The notes: generated from the sequence alone by a model not told the origin. Counted from the stretch's first letter, positions 46,801-55,489 are shown. The stretch is DNA of 64,000 nt from Amycolatopsis marina (GCF_900111885.1 NZ_FOKG01000007.1:124001-188000); one strand, 5' to 3'. Program-made: numbers and translations.

Positions 46801-47227
46801 CGCGGGCAAGTCACCCGCCGCCGCTCCCGAGGACGGCGGCTTCACGGGATGGAGTCTGGTCGGGGTGGACCCCGACCGGCGGGCGGACCCGTTCCGGATC
46901 GAGACCCGGGCGCACGTCGACGAGTTGAGGATCGAGGGCCCGACGACACTGGCCAAGGGAAGCACGGCACAGGTGGCCGCCACCGTGCTGCAGGGGGACA
47001 CTCCGGTACCCGTTGACTATCCGGTCAGTGCGGACTGGACCGGCGGGCGTTCGGTGTACATCGGCGCGCTGCCGGCCAAGGGCGGCAAGCCCCGGCCGGC
47101 GCACGGCTACGTCGCCGCGTTCGATCCTCGGACCGGCACACTGACCGCGCTGCGACCGGGGACGGCGGACCTGGAAGTCACGGTCAACGGCACCCACCGG
47201 TCGCTGACGATCCGGGTGACGCGCTGA
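43814..47227 (+). CDS. Secreted NAGPA-domain phosphodiester glycosidase / metallophosphoesterase fusion
   Basis: A 1137-residue secreted protein. Signal peptide ends about residue 26 (AAADPLA). A phosphodiester glycosidase (NAGPA) domain spans about 60-420: VNGDFFDINATGAPLGVG near 140 and LNLDGGGSSTLL near 373. The middle (about 430-770) has bacterial Ig-like and carbohydrate-binding-like parts. A calcineurin-type metallophosphoesterase follows (785-1000): VVSDAQF, INGDLVDRG (about 826), PGNHE (about 858) and MHHP (about 932). An Ig-like tail ends it. It probably strips sugar-phosphate caps from wall polymers or teichoic-like glycans. The GTG at 43814 follows GGGGAAG; the TTG upstream is less likely. 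Confidence 0.86.
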   Translation: MKKSRRVAALPLLAIALVLPLSPAAADPLAAPLGPPPIESTPAASSDAQGPVSAVAQRPRIATASDDERGLVTDTATAPVAPGLTLTEFDRFDPDGWIRGDTLAVDLGTEGLRPTYLSPGTVSARTPLSEQAGRAGAVAGVNGDFFDINATGAPLGVGLDEGELQTAPAEGHNLTASITKEGTARLAEVFLDATVTLPGGAEVRATNFNGARIPAGGIGVYTPLWGAASRGTAVTGAGSVLEVELRDGTVAAVRDSVTEGPIAAGSTLLLARDAGADALAGLSEGDRVGVEYAPRSDAGELAVSVGGNRVLLRDGEIQQVDNVATHPRTAVGFSADGTKMWLATIDGRQADSRGMTELELAQHMKSLGADDALNLDGGGSSTLLAREQGERATSVHNSPSDGGERLVPNGLGFATEPGSGNLTGLSPRPRLDSENAERVLSGLSRGLVHGGHDETGAAVESRPFWYTTNPSRGTVSGGDFTAHADQRDPARRATVDVHAVARGVRGKTTVTVLGKPVRLGSSTEQIALSGAGARGEFQVYGYDADGYGTWIEPDDVKLEFDPSVVRIEPDGDRFAVTALAESGASVISVTAGGLTTHLAASVGSEPRTLHALDGPGGWRASVYPAVVGAALSPAPGREGGAGLALDYRLTGTNATRAAYVTATAPLALPAGAQQLGVWVNGDGKGAWLRAELRDAANVASVVDLSLSVDWTGWRYVEATLPDGLPDGQRLTRFYAVENVPAQQYEGRLVFDELTVSVAPSVEVPADPSPRDPALVTDGTAGADRVRVAVVSDAQFTADNPDGPLVEQARRSLREALAAKPDVVLINGDLVDRGTEADFDLARSILDTELGDAVPWYYVPGNHEADGGNGITEFAAEFGETHRVVDLRGVRLVLLDTSRGSLRAGGFDQVRMLRDALDDAKDDAGTRAVMVAMHHPVEDPSPTGNSQLADRKEADLVTEWLTEFEQDSGKPAAVVTSHAGVFDLSRVDGVPYLINGNAGKSPAAAPEDGGFTGWSLVGVDPDRRADPFRIETRAHVDELRIEGPTTLAKGSTAQVAATVLQGDTPVPVDYPVSADWTGGRSVYIGALPAKGGKPRPAHGYVAAFDPRTGTLTALRPGTADLEVTVNGTHRSLTIRVTR

Positions 47228-47230
47228 TCC

Positions 47231-47265
47231 GGCGGCGGGGCAGCACCTGGTTCTGCCCCGCCGCC
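47231..47265 (+). terminator. Terminator after NAGPA-phosphoesterase gene
   Basis: GGCGGCGGGGCAG (47231-47243) pairs perfectly with CTGCCCCGCCGCC (47253-47265) around a 9-nt loop, 4 nt after the stop codon. Confidence 0.75.
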
Positions 47266-47287
47266 GTTATCCGGTCGATTTCTGTCG

Positions 47288-48256
47288 GTGATCCATGGCA
47301 GGGTGCGAATCGTGGACGGACACACCGACGATGAGGCACCGCTCGTCCAGGGCAAAGCCCTGGTCAAGCGATTCGGGGAGTTCGAGGCGGTCAAGGGGAT
47401 CGACCTGGAGGTTCGCCGGGGCGAGGCCTTCGGTTTTCTCGGGCCCAACGGCGCGGGCAAGTCGTCCACGATGCGCATGATCGCCTGTGTGTCGCCGCGT
47501 TCCGACGGCGACCTGACCGTGCTCGGGATGGACCCCGAGCGGGACGGACCGCGGATCAGGGCCCGGATGGGCGTGGTGCCGCAGCAGGACAACCTGGACA
47601 ACGAGCTGACGGTACGACAGAACCTCCAGGTCTACGGCCGCTACTTCGGCCTGTCCCGCGCGCACACCCGGCAGAAGGCGGTCGAGCTGATGGAGTTCGC
47701 CCAGCTGTCCGAGCGCGCGGACGACGAGGTCGAACCGTTGTCCGGCGGCATGAAGCGCAGGCTGACAATCGCCCGCTCGTTGGTCAACGACCCGGAACTG
47801 CTGCTGCTCGACGAACCCACCACCGGCCTGGACCCGCAGGCACGGCACCTGCTGTGGGATCGGTTGTTCCGGCTGAAATCCCGTGGCGTCACGCTGATCA
47901 TCACCACGCACTACATGGACGAGGCGGAGCAGCTCTGTGACCGGCTCGTCGTGATGGACGGCGGCCGGATCGCAGCGGAGGGCTCGCCGTCGGAGTTGAT
48001 CCGGCGGTACTCCACTCGTGAGGTGCTGGAACTGCGCTTCGCGCCCGGCGAGCAGGCGGGTGTGGCCGACTCCGTCCGGAATCTCGCCGATCGGATCGAG
48101 GTGCTGCCGGACCGGATTCTGCTCTACACGGCCGAAGGCGAGTCCGCACTGGAACAGGTCCACGCCCGCGGCCTCCGGCCGGTGTCCAGCCTGGTCCGCC
48201 GCAGCACGCTGGAGGACGTGTTCCTCAAACTGACCGGCAGGACGCTGGTCGAGTGA
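47288..48256 (+). CDS. ABC-2 exporter ATP-binding protein (DrrA-like)
   Basis: A 322-residue ATPase with Walker A GPNGAGKSS near 52, the Q-loop VVPQQDN, signature LSGGMKRRL near 152 and Walker B LLLLDEPTTGLDP. The C-terminal 80 residues are the DrrA/NodI-type extension. It begins a set with two ABC-2 permease genes, so the exporter ATPase serves two different membrane subunits. Start is uncertain: GTG at 47288, 47303 or 47312; the last gives VDGHTDDEAPL. Export of a hydrophobic compound or a lipid-linked wall precursor is plausible. Confidence 0.88.
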   Translation: MIHGRVRIVDGHTDDEAPLVQGKALVKRFGEFEAVKGIDLEVRRGEAFGFLGPNGAGKSSTMRMIACVSPRSDGDLTVLGMDPERDGPRIRARMGVVPQQDNLDNELTVRQNLQVYGRYFGLSRAHTRQKAVELMEFAQLSERADDEVEPLSGGMKRRLTIARSLVNDPELLLLDEPTTGLDPQARHLLWDRLFRLKSRGVTLIITTHYMDEAEQLCDRLVVMDGGRIAAEGSPSELIRRYSTREVLELRFAPGEQAGVADSVRNLADRIEVLPDRILLYTAEGESALEQVHARGLRPVSSLVRRSTLEDVFLKLTGRTLVE

Positions 48257-48322
48257 GGCGGCAGCGGTGGGGGAGTGGGCTGGGAGTTGTCCGCCGAGCG
48301 AGATGCGTGACACGCGCAGCGG

Positions 48323-48365
48323 AGCGAGCATGTCGTGTGGGTGGAGTGTGAGCGAGCATGTCGTG
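48323..48365 (+). repeat. Short direct repeat before first ABC-2 permease
   Basis: AGCGAGCATGTCGTG occurs at 48323-48337 and again at 48351-48365, 28 nt apart. The second copy carries the ATG of the permease frame. The first copy's ATG is in another frame. It looks like a small tandem duplication. Confidence 0.6.
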
Positions 48366-49185
48366 GGGGGGCGAGGTGACCAGCACGGAGGCGCCGGAGC
48401 GGCCGGTGATCGGTTCCTGGCGTGCGGCCTGGCTGCGGGTGGAGGGGCACTGGACCTGGTACCGGCGCTACTGGAAGTCGAACATCTACTCGTCGGGACT
48501 GCAGCCGTTGCTGTTCCTCGCGGCGATGGGGCTGGGTTTCGGCTCGCAGGTGGAGCCCGGCGCGGCCACGGGCGGACTGTCCTATCTGCACTACGTCGCG
48601 CCCGCGATGCTCGTGGCCGGGTCGATGCAGTATGCCGTGGGCGAATCCAGCTATCCCGTGCTGTCCGGCTTCAAGTGGCAGAAAAATTACATCGCCGTGA
48701 CCGCGACGCCGATCACGCCAGGGCAGTTGCTGGGCGGCCAGCTCCTCTGGGTGGCGATGCGGCTGCTGCTCTCCGGAGTGGTCTACGCACTGGTCGCTCT
48801 GGCGTTCGGCGCCTGGCTGAACGTGGGCGCCGTGCTCGTGGTTCTCGTCGGCGTGGTCACCGGTGTCGCCTGCGCCGCACCTGTCATGGCATTGGCCGCG
48901 TCAACCTTTGACGAGGGGCAGCGGTTCGCGTCCCTGTTCCGGTTCGTGGTGATGCCGATGACGTTGTTCGCGGGCACGTTCTTCCCGGTCGAGCAGATCC
49001 CGGTGGTGCTGCGACCGCTCGCGTGGATCTCTCCGCTCTGGCATGGCAACGAACTGGCCCGTGGGGCGACGCTCGGCGGACTCGGCCCGCTGCCCGCGTT
49101 GGGGCACCTGGCCTTCCTGATCGCGGTGTTCCTCACGGGGGCGCTAGTCGCCCGGCACCGGTTCTACCAGAGATTGATGGTCTGA
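48358..49185 (+). CDS. ABC-2 transporter permease
   Basis: A 275-residue membrane protein with about six helices of the ABC-2 type: YRRYWKSNIYSSGLQPLLFLAAMGLG at the start, a VAPAMLVAGSMQYAVGESSYPVL stretch, and PMTLFAGTFFPVEQIPVVLRPLAWISPLWHGNELARGA near the end, which is typical of DrrB-like exporters. The start is the ATG at 48358 or GTG at 48376; the ATG lies in the second copy of a short direct repeat. The next permease is related but not identical, so a heterodimer is likely. Confidence 0.88.
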   Translation: MSWGGEVTSTEAPERPVIGSWRAAWLRVEGHWTWYRRYWKSNIYSSGLQPLLFLAAMGLGFGSQVEPGAATGGLSYLHYVAPAMLVAGSMQYAVGESSYPVLSGFKWQKNYIAVTATPITPGQLLGGQLLWVAMRLLLSGVVYALVALAFGAWLNVGAVLVVLVGVVTGVACAAPVMALAASTFDEGQRFASLFRFVVMPMTLFAGTFFPVEQIPVVLRPLAWISPLWHGNELARGATLGGLGPLPALGHLAFLIAVFLTGALVARHRFYQRLMV

Positions 49186-49233
49186 CGTGCCTGTCGATGA
49201 ATGGAGTTTTGTGGCGATGGTGCCCCCGAGAGC

Positions 49234-49409
49234 GCCCGCCCGTCTCCCACCACCACCCAAACGGAAGCGCTTCGCGCCACTGTGTTTGGCGAAGCCCACG
49301 AGCGACGAGGCGGGGCGCATAACTCGTGATGGTGAGTTTCGTGCGTGAGTCCGAGCCCCGCCCGCCCGTCTCCCGCCACCACCCAGACGGTGGCGCTCCG
49401 CGCCGCTCT
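49234..49409 (+). repeat. Imperfect ~50-bp direct duplication at second permease start
   Basis: The stretch at 49234-49283 reappears at 49360-49409, 126 nt further on (GCCCGCCCGTCTCCC opens both copies), about 80 percent alike. The first copy is untranslated; the second forms residues about 11-27 of the next permease. The duplication may have created the current start region of that gene. Confidence 0.65.
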
Positions 49410-50282
49410 GCTGGCCGAGTCGATCGTGACGCGCGGTTGCCGACAGACACTGACCTGCCTGCGCTCACCGACGCCCCCCGGCGCGGCCTGCTGCCGCGCA
49501 TCCTCCCGCCCGGGCTGTACGCGGGCCGCGCGAGCGCGCTGATCGAGCGTTCGCTGCTCGTGTCGTCCCGGCTCTGGCTGGTCTTCGCCTCCGGCGTGGT
49601 CGAGCCGGTGCTCTACCTCTTCGCCTTTCAGATCGGCTTCGGCAAGCTCGTCGGTGACGTGGCCGGCCCTGGCGGACAGACGATGTCCTACGTCGCGTTC
49701 GTCGCGCCGGCACTGCTGGCGGCCTCGGCGATGAACGGCGCGGTGTTCGACTCCACGTTCAACGTGTTCTTCAAGTTCCGCTACGCCAAGCTCTACGACG
49801 CGATGCTGGCGACGCCGATCGGGCCGCTCGACATCGCGATCGGCGAGATTGCCTTCGCGGTGCTGCGTGGGGGCGCCTACGCGACCGCGTTCCTCGCCGT
49901 CATGGGCGCGATGGGACTCATCGCCTCACCGTGGGCGCTGCTGATGCTCCCGGTGGCACTGCTGGTCGCGCTGGCCTTCGCCTCGGTCGGCATGGTCTGT
50001 GCCACGTTCCTGCGTTCACCGACGCAGTTCGACTACATCCAGCTCGCGATCATGCCGATGTTCCTGTTCTCCACCACGTTCTACCCGCTGTCTGTCTACC
50101 CGGACGGCCTGCAGGTCGTGGTCCAGTGCATTCCGCTCTACCACGGGGTGGAGCTGATGCGCGGACTCTCCGTGGGGGTACTCGACATCAGCATGATCGG
50201 GCACGTGGCGTACCTGCTGGTCATGGTGGCGATCGGCATGTTCGCGACGTCGCGGAGGCTCGCCGGGCTGCTGCTGAGATGA
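49329..50282 (+). CDS. ABC-2 transporter permease (second subunit)
   Basis: A 317-residue permease of the same ABC-2 class: LYAGRASALIERSLLVSSRLWLVF, then VFDSTFNVFFKFRYAKLYDAMLATPIGPLDI (typical), and FSTTFYPLSVYPDGLQVVVQCIPLYHGVELMRGL. Six helices. The first ~45 residues are polar, poorly conserved-looking and lie within the duplicated DNA, so the exact start (GTG 49326, ATG 49329 or GTG 49341) is uncertain. It ends 8 nt from a convergent protease gene. Confidence 0.87.
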   Translation: MVSFVRESEPRPPVSRHHPDGGAPRRSAGRVDRDARLPTDTDLPALTDAPRRGLLPRILPPGLYAGRASALIERSLLVSSRLWLVFASGVVEPVLYLFAFQIGFGKLVGDVAGPGGQTMSYVAFVAPALLAASAMNGAVFDSTFNVFFKFRYAKLYDAMLATPIGPLDIAIGEIAFAVLRGGAYATAFLAVMGAMGLIASPWALLMLPVALLVALAFASVGMVCATFLRSPTQFDYIQLAIMPMFLFSTTFYPLSVYPDGLQVVVQCIPLYHGVELMRGLSVGVLDISMIGHVAYLLVMVAIGMFATSRRLAGLLLR

Positions 50283-50289
50283 GTCCGGT

Positions 50290-51720
50290 TCAGCGGGCCA
50301 GGGAGAAGCCGGCCGTGCGGGTGTCGCCGGTGGCCCGGGTCGCGCTGACATCCGGCATGCCGTGTCCGTAGAACCCGTTGTACCCGGCGTATCCGGCGCA
50401 GTACGCGTCTTGCGAGCCGTTTCCGGTCACGTCGTAGTCCGCGGGGCAGGGCACCGGTTCCGCGTGCTCGGTGAGGGCGTCGCGTAGCGGGCCGGGTGAG
50501 GTCTGTCCGGTGGCGGCCAGCAGTGCCGCGGCGCCGGTCACGTGCGGCGCCGCCATCGAGGTGCCGCACAACGAGTCGTAGCCGCCGGGAACGGTGGACA
50601 GCACGCAGTCGTCTCCTGCTCCGCCGGGTGCGGTCAGGTCCACGACGCCGAGACCGTAGGAGCTGTAGTCCGCCTTCACGCCGTCCCTGCTCACCGCGGA
50701 AACCGTGACCATCGTGCGCAGGCCCGCGGGCAGTGCCTCACACGCGGCCGAGTCCGTGTCCCCGTCCGTGGGGGTGAGCGCGACTCCGCCGTTGGTGGCT
50801 GCCGCCACATTCAGGGTGCCCTGCGCCTCGGCATGCTCCACCGCGCGCGTCACGGCCTCGTGCACGACCCCCCTGTCGTCGGCGGGGCGGCAGGAGGGTG
50901 ACCAGGAGCCCACGGAGAAACTGCTGTTGGTCAGGTTCATGCCCTGCTCGGCCGCCCACATCAGGCCGCACACCGCCGCCTCGGGATCGACGTGACCGCT
51001 GTCGTCGACCACCTTCACCGAGGCGATGCGGGTGCCGGGGGCGACGCCGGTGATTCCCTGACCGTCGTCGGCCGCCGCGATCGTGCCCGCGACGTGTGTC
51101 CCGTGCGCGGAGTTGGAGGGCAGCCACGCCGCTTCGCCGGTGACCGGAACTCCACCGAGGCAACCTGCCGACACATCGGGCGCCACGGCCGCTCGAAGAT
51201 CCGGATGGCTCGCGTCGACACCCGAGTCGAGAACTCCCACCACGACGTCCGCGCTTCCCGAAGGGCCGGCTCCCGGCTCGACGCCGATCATGCGCAGGTT
51301 CCACTGCTCGGAGGTGCGATCGGCGGCGGGAAGGCTCGCCGCCGCTGCCCGGGGGCTTTCGCGGAGTGTACTCGCGGTGCCGTCACCGCTACGGTCTGTC
51401 GTCGCGCGGGCGGCCTGAGCGCTGTACGCGCGGCCCGGCCCGATCCGGTCGGCGAACTCGGGCTGGCGGGAGGTCGCCACGGCAACCGAAATCGCGGAGT
51501 AGAAGATGGTGGTGCGGCCACAGGCGGTCGAAATCTCCCGCTCGGCCTCCTCCTTGGGCGTGTCCTGGTCGAACACCACGAGGTAGCGCAGTTGCGGGCC
51601 GACATCGACGCAGCGGCCTGCGTCCTCGCCTGCGCCTGCTGCTCCGCCCGCCGCGATCAGCTGTCCGGCCAGCACCGCGGCGGACGCGATCGCCACAGTG
51701 GTGAGCCGCAGCACGGACAC
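50290..51720 (-). CDS. Secreted subtilisin-like serine protease (S8)
   Basis: A 476-residue subtilase with signal peptide (about 1-30) and a prodomain (about 45-130). The triad is D165 (GVLDSGVD), H206 (NSAHGTHVAG) and S388 (CGTSMAAPH). The C terminus after 430 contains a short Gly/Tyr-rich tail (CAGYAGYNGFYGHG). Because of its full triad it should be an active extracellular protease; the prodomain suggests autoprocessing. Upstream is a 640-bp gap before rne. Confidence 0.9.
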   Translation of the reverse strand: MSVLRLTTVAIASAAVLAGQLIAAGGAAGAGEDAGRCVDVGPQLRYLVVFDQDTPKEEAEREISTACGRTTIFYSAISVAVATSRQPEFADRIGPGRAYSAQAARATTDRSGDGTASTLRESPRAAAASLPAADRTSEQWNLRMIGVEPGAGPSGSADVVVGVLDSGVDASHPDLRAAVAPDVSAGCLGGVPVTGEAAWLPSNSAHGTHVAGTIAAADDGQGITGVAPGTRIASVKVVDDSGHVDPEAAVCGLMWAAEQGMNLTNSSFSVGSWSPSCRPADDRGVVHEAVTRAVEHAEAQGTLNVAAATNGGVALTPTDGDTDSAACEALPAGLRTMVTVSAVSRDGVKADYSSYGLGVVDLTAPGGAGDDCVLSTVPGGYDSLCGTSMAAPHVTGAAALLAATGQTSPGPLRDALTEHAEPVPCPADYDVTGNGSQDAYCAGYAGYNGFYGHGMPDVSATRATGDTRTAGFSLAR

Positions 51721-52360
51721 CGTGGACCTCCATGGATGAGACGTCGCGCAGACCGGCTACCGCTTCTGCCGGTCGTCTGCCCCGAGGCGCACGGTAGCCA
51801 CCCTGGGATGGGTGGACAAGCGAATCGGCGAAGTTCCCCCGGCCGGTGTCCTGCGCCACCGATCGGTGCACTCGCCGTGAGCTGGATCTGACTGCGCGTG
51901 TTGCGCTCCGTGCGCACGTCGGAGCGCTGACGGGGGCGCTTGCGGGACCGACCACACTCCAGGGGACGCCTCGTGTGGGATACTCGGTGACGGGCGTTGG
52001 GCCGGTGCCGCCGTGGCAGACACGGTGAATGCCGGTGCGACGACCCGGTGACGCACTGGACGAGCGCCATGACGTCGCCGCTGAGCGCCACGGGTGCCGG
52101 CGGCTCGACGATGTGGGAGGTGGCGAGAAGCCAGCGCCCGGCCAGCACGTCACCGAGAGGACCTGCCACCGGCGGCCCGGACGTTCCGGAGCCTTCGTGG
52201 CGTGAGGCAAGAGTGACAAGGATTCCCGCTGTCGGTACCACTGCGGCGGACAAAACAGAAAGGGCCCCTGCGCGGCCGCGTCCAGCCAGCCGGTGCCGGG
52301 TCGAGGAACTGCCTCGGCCGGTAGCCGGCAGGTGTACGCGCCCGGGGGCGGAGGAGACAT
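51721..52360 (+). other. 640-bp gap: protease promoter region and long rne leader
   Basis: No convincing gene lies here; the frames that cross it lack codon-bias and family signal. It must hold the divergent promoters of the minus-strand protease and of rne. A GATACT at 51979-51984 is the best -10 candidate on the plus strand, with no good -35. If used, it leaves a 370-nt leader for rne. Long leaders that allow RNase E to cleave its own mRNA are known in other bacteria; whether that holds here is inference. Confidence 0.4.
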
Positions 52361-55300
52361 ATGTCGAACGCGGAGATTCCCGCCGAGAACCAGGGCGGGA
52401 CTACCGCCGCACCCACGAGCGGTCCGCTGGCCGAGCTGCCGGACAGGATCCGGGTGCACGCGCTGGCGAAGTTGCTCGGGACGAGCAGCAAGGAGCTGCT
52501 CGTCAAGTTGGGTGAGCTGGGCGAGACCGCCCGCAGCGCGCAGTCGAGCGTCCACCGCGAGGTCGCACTGCGTGTCGCCGCATCGCTCGGCGCCATCGAG
52601 AGCGGCGGCGAGGAGCAGCCCGCGGCGCCGGAAGCACCTGCTGAGCAGACACCACCCCCTGCGCCGACGGCTACCCGGCCGCCGATCCCCGCGGGGCCGG
52701 GCTCGCCCGAGCCGGACACCGCGAGCAAGGCGGCGGGCAAGCCGCACGTCCCGGTGTTCGCGGCGCCTTCTCCGGTCTTCCTGCCGCCCGAGCCTGCCGC
52801 CTCCACGACGGCGGACCCGGAGCGCGCTGCGAGTCCGGAGCGCGCTGCGGGTCCGGAGAAGAAGTCGCAGGCCAAGGCCGCCAAGGTCGAGAAGGTGGAG
52901 GCCGAGAGCCCCGCCGAGGTCGGGGACGCCGCCGACACCGCCGATGGCGGGGACGGCGATGACACGGACGGTGGCCGCAGGCGCAGGCGCCGTGGCCGCC
53001 GTGGCCGCGGCCGTGGCAAGGGGGGCGAGGACGGACCGCAGGAGACCGGCGAAGAAACTCCCGCCGGCAAGGACGACTCCGGTCTGGGCGGCGACAAGTC
53101 CGGCCGGTCCGAGAAGCCGGGCAAGGAGTCCGCCGCCGAAGACACCTCCGGCGACGACCAGGGCAAGGGCCGCAAGGGCGGCGATCAGCCTGCCGGGGAC
53201 AACGGCCCCGCCGAGGGCGACGCCGACGACTCCGATTCCGACTCGGCCAGCAGGCGGCGCCGTCGCCGCCGCAGGCGCAAGGGCGGTGGCGAGGACTCCG
53301 CCGACGGCTCCACCCCGGACGATCCGCCCAACACCGTGGTCCACGTCCGGGAGAGCAAGGGCGAGGGCAAAAGCGAGAGCAAGGGCGAGAGCAAGGGTGA
53401 CGGCGTGCGCAGCGTGCGCGGCTCCACCCGGCTGGAGGCCAAGCGGCAGCGCAGGCGGGACGGCAGGGAAGCGGGTCGCAGGCGTGCCCCGATCCTGTCC
53501 GAGTCCGAGTTCCTCGCGCGCCGTGAGTCGGTCGAGCGCACGATGGTCGTCGCCGAGAAGGGTGACTCGACACAGATCGGCGTACTCGAGGACGGTGTGC
53601 TCGTCGAGCACTTCGTGACCTCGTCGGGCAGTGGGTCGATTGTCGGCAATGTCTACCTCGGCCGGGTGCAGAACGTGCTGCCCTCCATGGAGGCGGCCTT
53701 CATCGACATCGGCCGCGGCCGCAACGCCGTGCTCTACGCGGGCGAGGTCGACTGGGATGCGGCGGGGCTCGAGGGCAAGGCCCGCAAGATCGAGCAGGCC
53801 CTTTCCACCGGCGACAGCGTGCTGGTGCAGGTCACGAAGGATCCGGTCGGTCACAAGGGCGCCCGGCTCACCACGCAGATCTCGTTGCCCGGCCGGTTCC
53901 TGGTCTACGTCCCCGCGGGCGGGGCCACCGGCATCTCCCGCAAGCTTCCGGAGAACGAGCGGCGCAGGCTCAAGGACATCCTCAAGCGGATCGTCCCCGA
54001 GGACGCCGGGGTGATCATCCGGACGGCCTCCGAGGGCGTCAGCGAGGAGGAGCTCGATCGCGACGTCCGGCGCCTCAAGGCGCAGTGGGACGTCATCAAG
54101 GAGAAGATCGAGAGCGCGGGCGGCAACTCCGGAAAGAAGAAGTCCAGCGCTCCGACCATGCTCTACGAGGAGCCAGACCTGCTGGTGAAGGTCGTGCGTG
54201 ACCTGTTCACCGAGGACTTCGCCAAACTGGAGGTCCAGGGCGACACGGCGTGGGAGACCATTCACTCCTACGTTCAGCATGTGGCGCCGGACCTGGCCGA
54301 CCGGCTCAAGCGCTACGTCGGCAAGGCCGACGTCTTCGCCGACTACCGGATCGACGAGCAGATCACCAAGGCACTGGACCGCAAGGTCTGGTTGCCCTCG
54401 GGCGGCTACCTGGTGATCGACCGCACCGAGGCGATGACCGTCATCGACGTCAACACCGGCAAGTTCACCGGCTCGGGCGGCAACCTCGAGGAGACGGTGA
54501 CGCGCAACAACCTGGAGTCGGCGGAGGAGATCGTCCGCCAGCTGCGGCTGCGGGACATCGGCGGCATCATCGTCATCGACTTCATCGACATGGTGCTGGA
54601 GTCCAATCGGGACCTGGTGCTGCGCAGGCTGACCGAATGCCTCGGCCGGGACCGCACCCGGCACCAGGTGGCCGAGGTCACGTCGCTCGGACTCGTCCAG
54701 ATGACCCGTAAGCGGGTCGGAACAGGTCTCCTCGAGGCCTTCTCCAACAACTGTGAGCACTGCAAGGGCCGCGGCGTCGTCGTCTCCACCGAGCCACAGC
54801 GGGTGGCAGGTACCGGCGGCAACGGCGGTAGCGGTGGAAGTGGCGCCCAGCAGCACGGTGGTGGCTCCCGTCGCTCCCGTGGCCGGGGCAAGGGCGAGGA
54901 CACCGCGGCGCAGGAGCCTGCTCGCACGGAACCCGCCCCCCAGGGGCCGACGCCCGAGCAGCGTGAATCGGTGGTGACGGCGGTGCAGGCAATGGCCAGC
55001 GCCGCCAAGGTGGCCCAGACCAAGGGCGGGGACGATGCGGGGGAGACACAGGTTTCCGGCGACTCGCCGCGCAACGGCCACCTGCCGTCCGGGGAGGGTG
55101 AGCAGGGGACGGCGCAGCGCGCCGCCGCTGCACCCGAGGAGTCCGAGATTCCGGCTGAGCCGCAGCGGGCCGTCCAGGCGGAGAAGCCGCCGGCAGCTCC
55201 GACCAGGGCGGTCCGGCCCGCTGGCCCGGCGGGGTCCGCGGAACGCGCTGTGACCGCCGTGGAGACTTCTGCCGAGCCTGCTGAACCGGCTACGAAGCCC

Positions 55301-55489
55301 GCCGGGGAGCCGGAGCGCTCAACCGTCTCCGAGGTTTCCGAGCACACTGAGGGCGTCCAGAACGCCGAAAGCACCGGCTCCGCTGTCACGGAGCCAGCTG
55401 CCGCCGCACCGGCGACCAGCAGGCGGCCACGCAGGCGGGCGGCCTCCCGGCCGGCCGGGCCGCCGGTCAACGCGACGGAAACCAGTTGA
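52361..55489 (+). CDS. rne: Ribonuclease E/G family endoribonuclease
   Basis: A 1042-residue RNase E/G, the main endonuclease for mRNA decay and rRNA processing. The N terminus (about 28-80) looks like an IF2_N-type small domain (VHALAKLLGTSSKELLVKLGELG). A long disordered stretch rich in E, A, P, R follows. The S1-like region begins near 400 (STQIGVLEDGVLVEHFV), and the catalytic residues D696 and D740 correspond to D303 and D346 of E. coli. The zinc link is C798/C801 (CEHCKGRG). The C-terminal ~220 residues are disordered. The ATG at 52361 follows GGAGGAG. rplU and rpmA follow, as in M. tuberculosis. Confidence 0.94.
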   Translation: MSNAEIPAENQGGTTAAPTSGPLAELPDRIRVHALAKLLGTSSKELLVKLGELGETARSAQSSVHREVALRVAASLGAIESGGEEQPAAPEAPAEQTPPPAPTATRPPIPAGPGSPEPDTASKAAGKPHVPVFAAPSPVFLPPEPAASTTADPERAASPERAAGPEKKSQAKAAKVEKVEAESPAEVGDAADTADGGDGDDTDGGRRRRRRGRRGRGRGKGGEDGPQETGEETPAGKDDSGLGGDKSGRSEKPGKESAAEDTSGDDQGKGRKGGDQPAGDNGPAEGDADDSDSDSASRRRRRRRRRKGGGEDSADGSTPDDPPNTVVHVRESKGEGKSESKGESKGDGVRSVRGSTRLEAKRQRRRDGREAGRRRAPILSESEFLARRESVERTMVVAEKGDSTQIGVLEDGVLVEHFVTSSGSGSIVGNVYLGRVQNVLPSMEAAFIDIGRGRNAVLYAGEVDWDAAGLEGKARKIEQALSTGDSVLVQVTKDPVGHKGARLTTQISLPGRFLVYVPAGGATGISRKLPENERRRLKDILKRIVPEDAGVIIRTASEGVSEEELDRDVRRLKAQWDVIKEKIESAGGNSGKKKSSAPTMLYEEPDLLVKVVRDLFTEDFAKLEVQGDTAWETIHSYVQHVAPDLADRLKRYVGKADVFADYRIDEQITKALDRKVWLPSGGYLVIDRTEAMTVIDVNTGKFTGSGGNLEETVTRNNLESAEEIVRQLRLRDIGGIIVIDFIDMVLESNRDLVLRRLTECLGRDRTRHQVAEVTSLGLVQMTRKRVGTGLLEAFSNNCEHCKGRGVVVSTEPQRVAGTGGNGGSGGSGAQQHGGGSRRSRGRGKGEDTAAQEPARTEPAPQGPTPEQRESVVTAVQAMASAAKVAQTKGGDDAGETQVSGDSPRNGHLPSGEGEQGTAQRAAAAPEESEIPAEPQRAVQAEKPPAAPTRAVRPAGPAGSAERAVTAVETSAEPAEPATKPAGEPERSTVSEVSEHTEGVQNAESTGSAVTEPAAAAPATSRRPRRRAASRPAGPPVNATETS

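Noticed and set aside
51389..55081. 1230-residue minus-strand frame across rne
   Set aside because: Shadow of rne and of the upstream gap; low-complexity L/V/A/R composition and overlap with established catalytic residues of RNase E.
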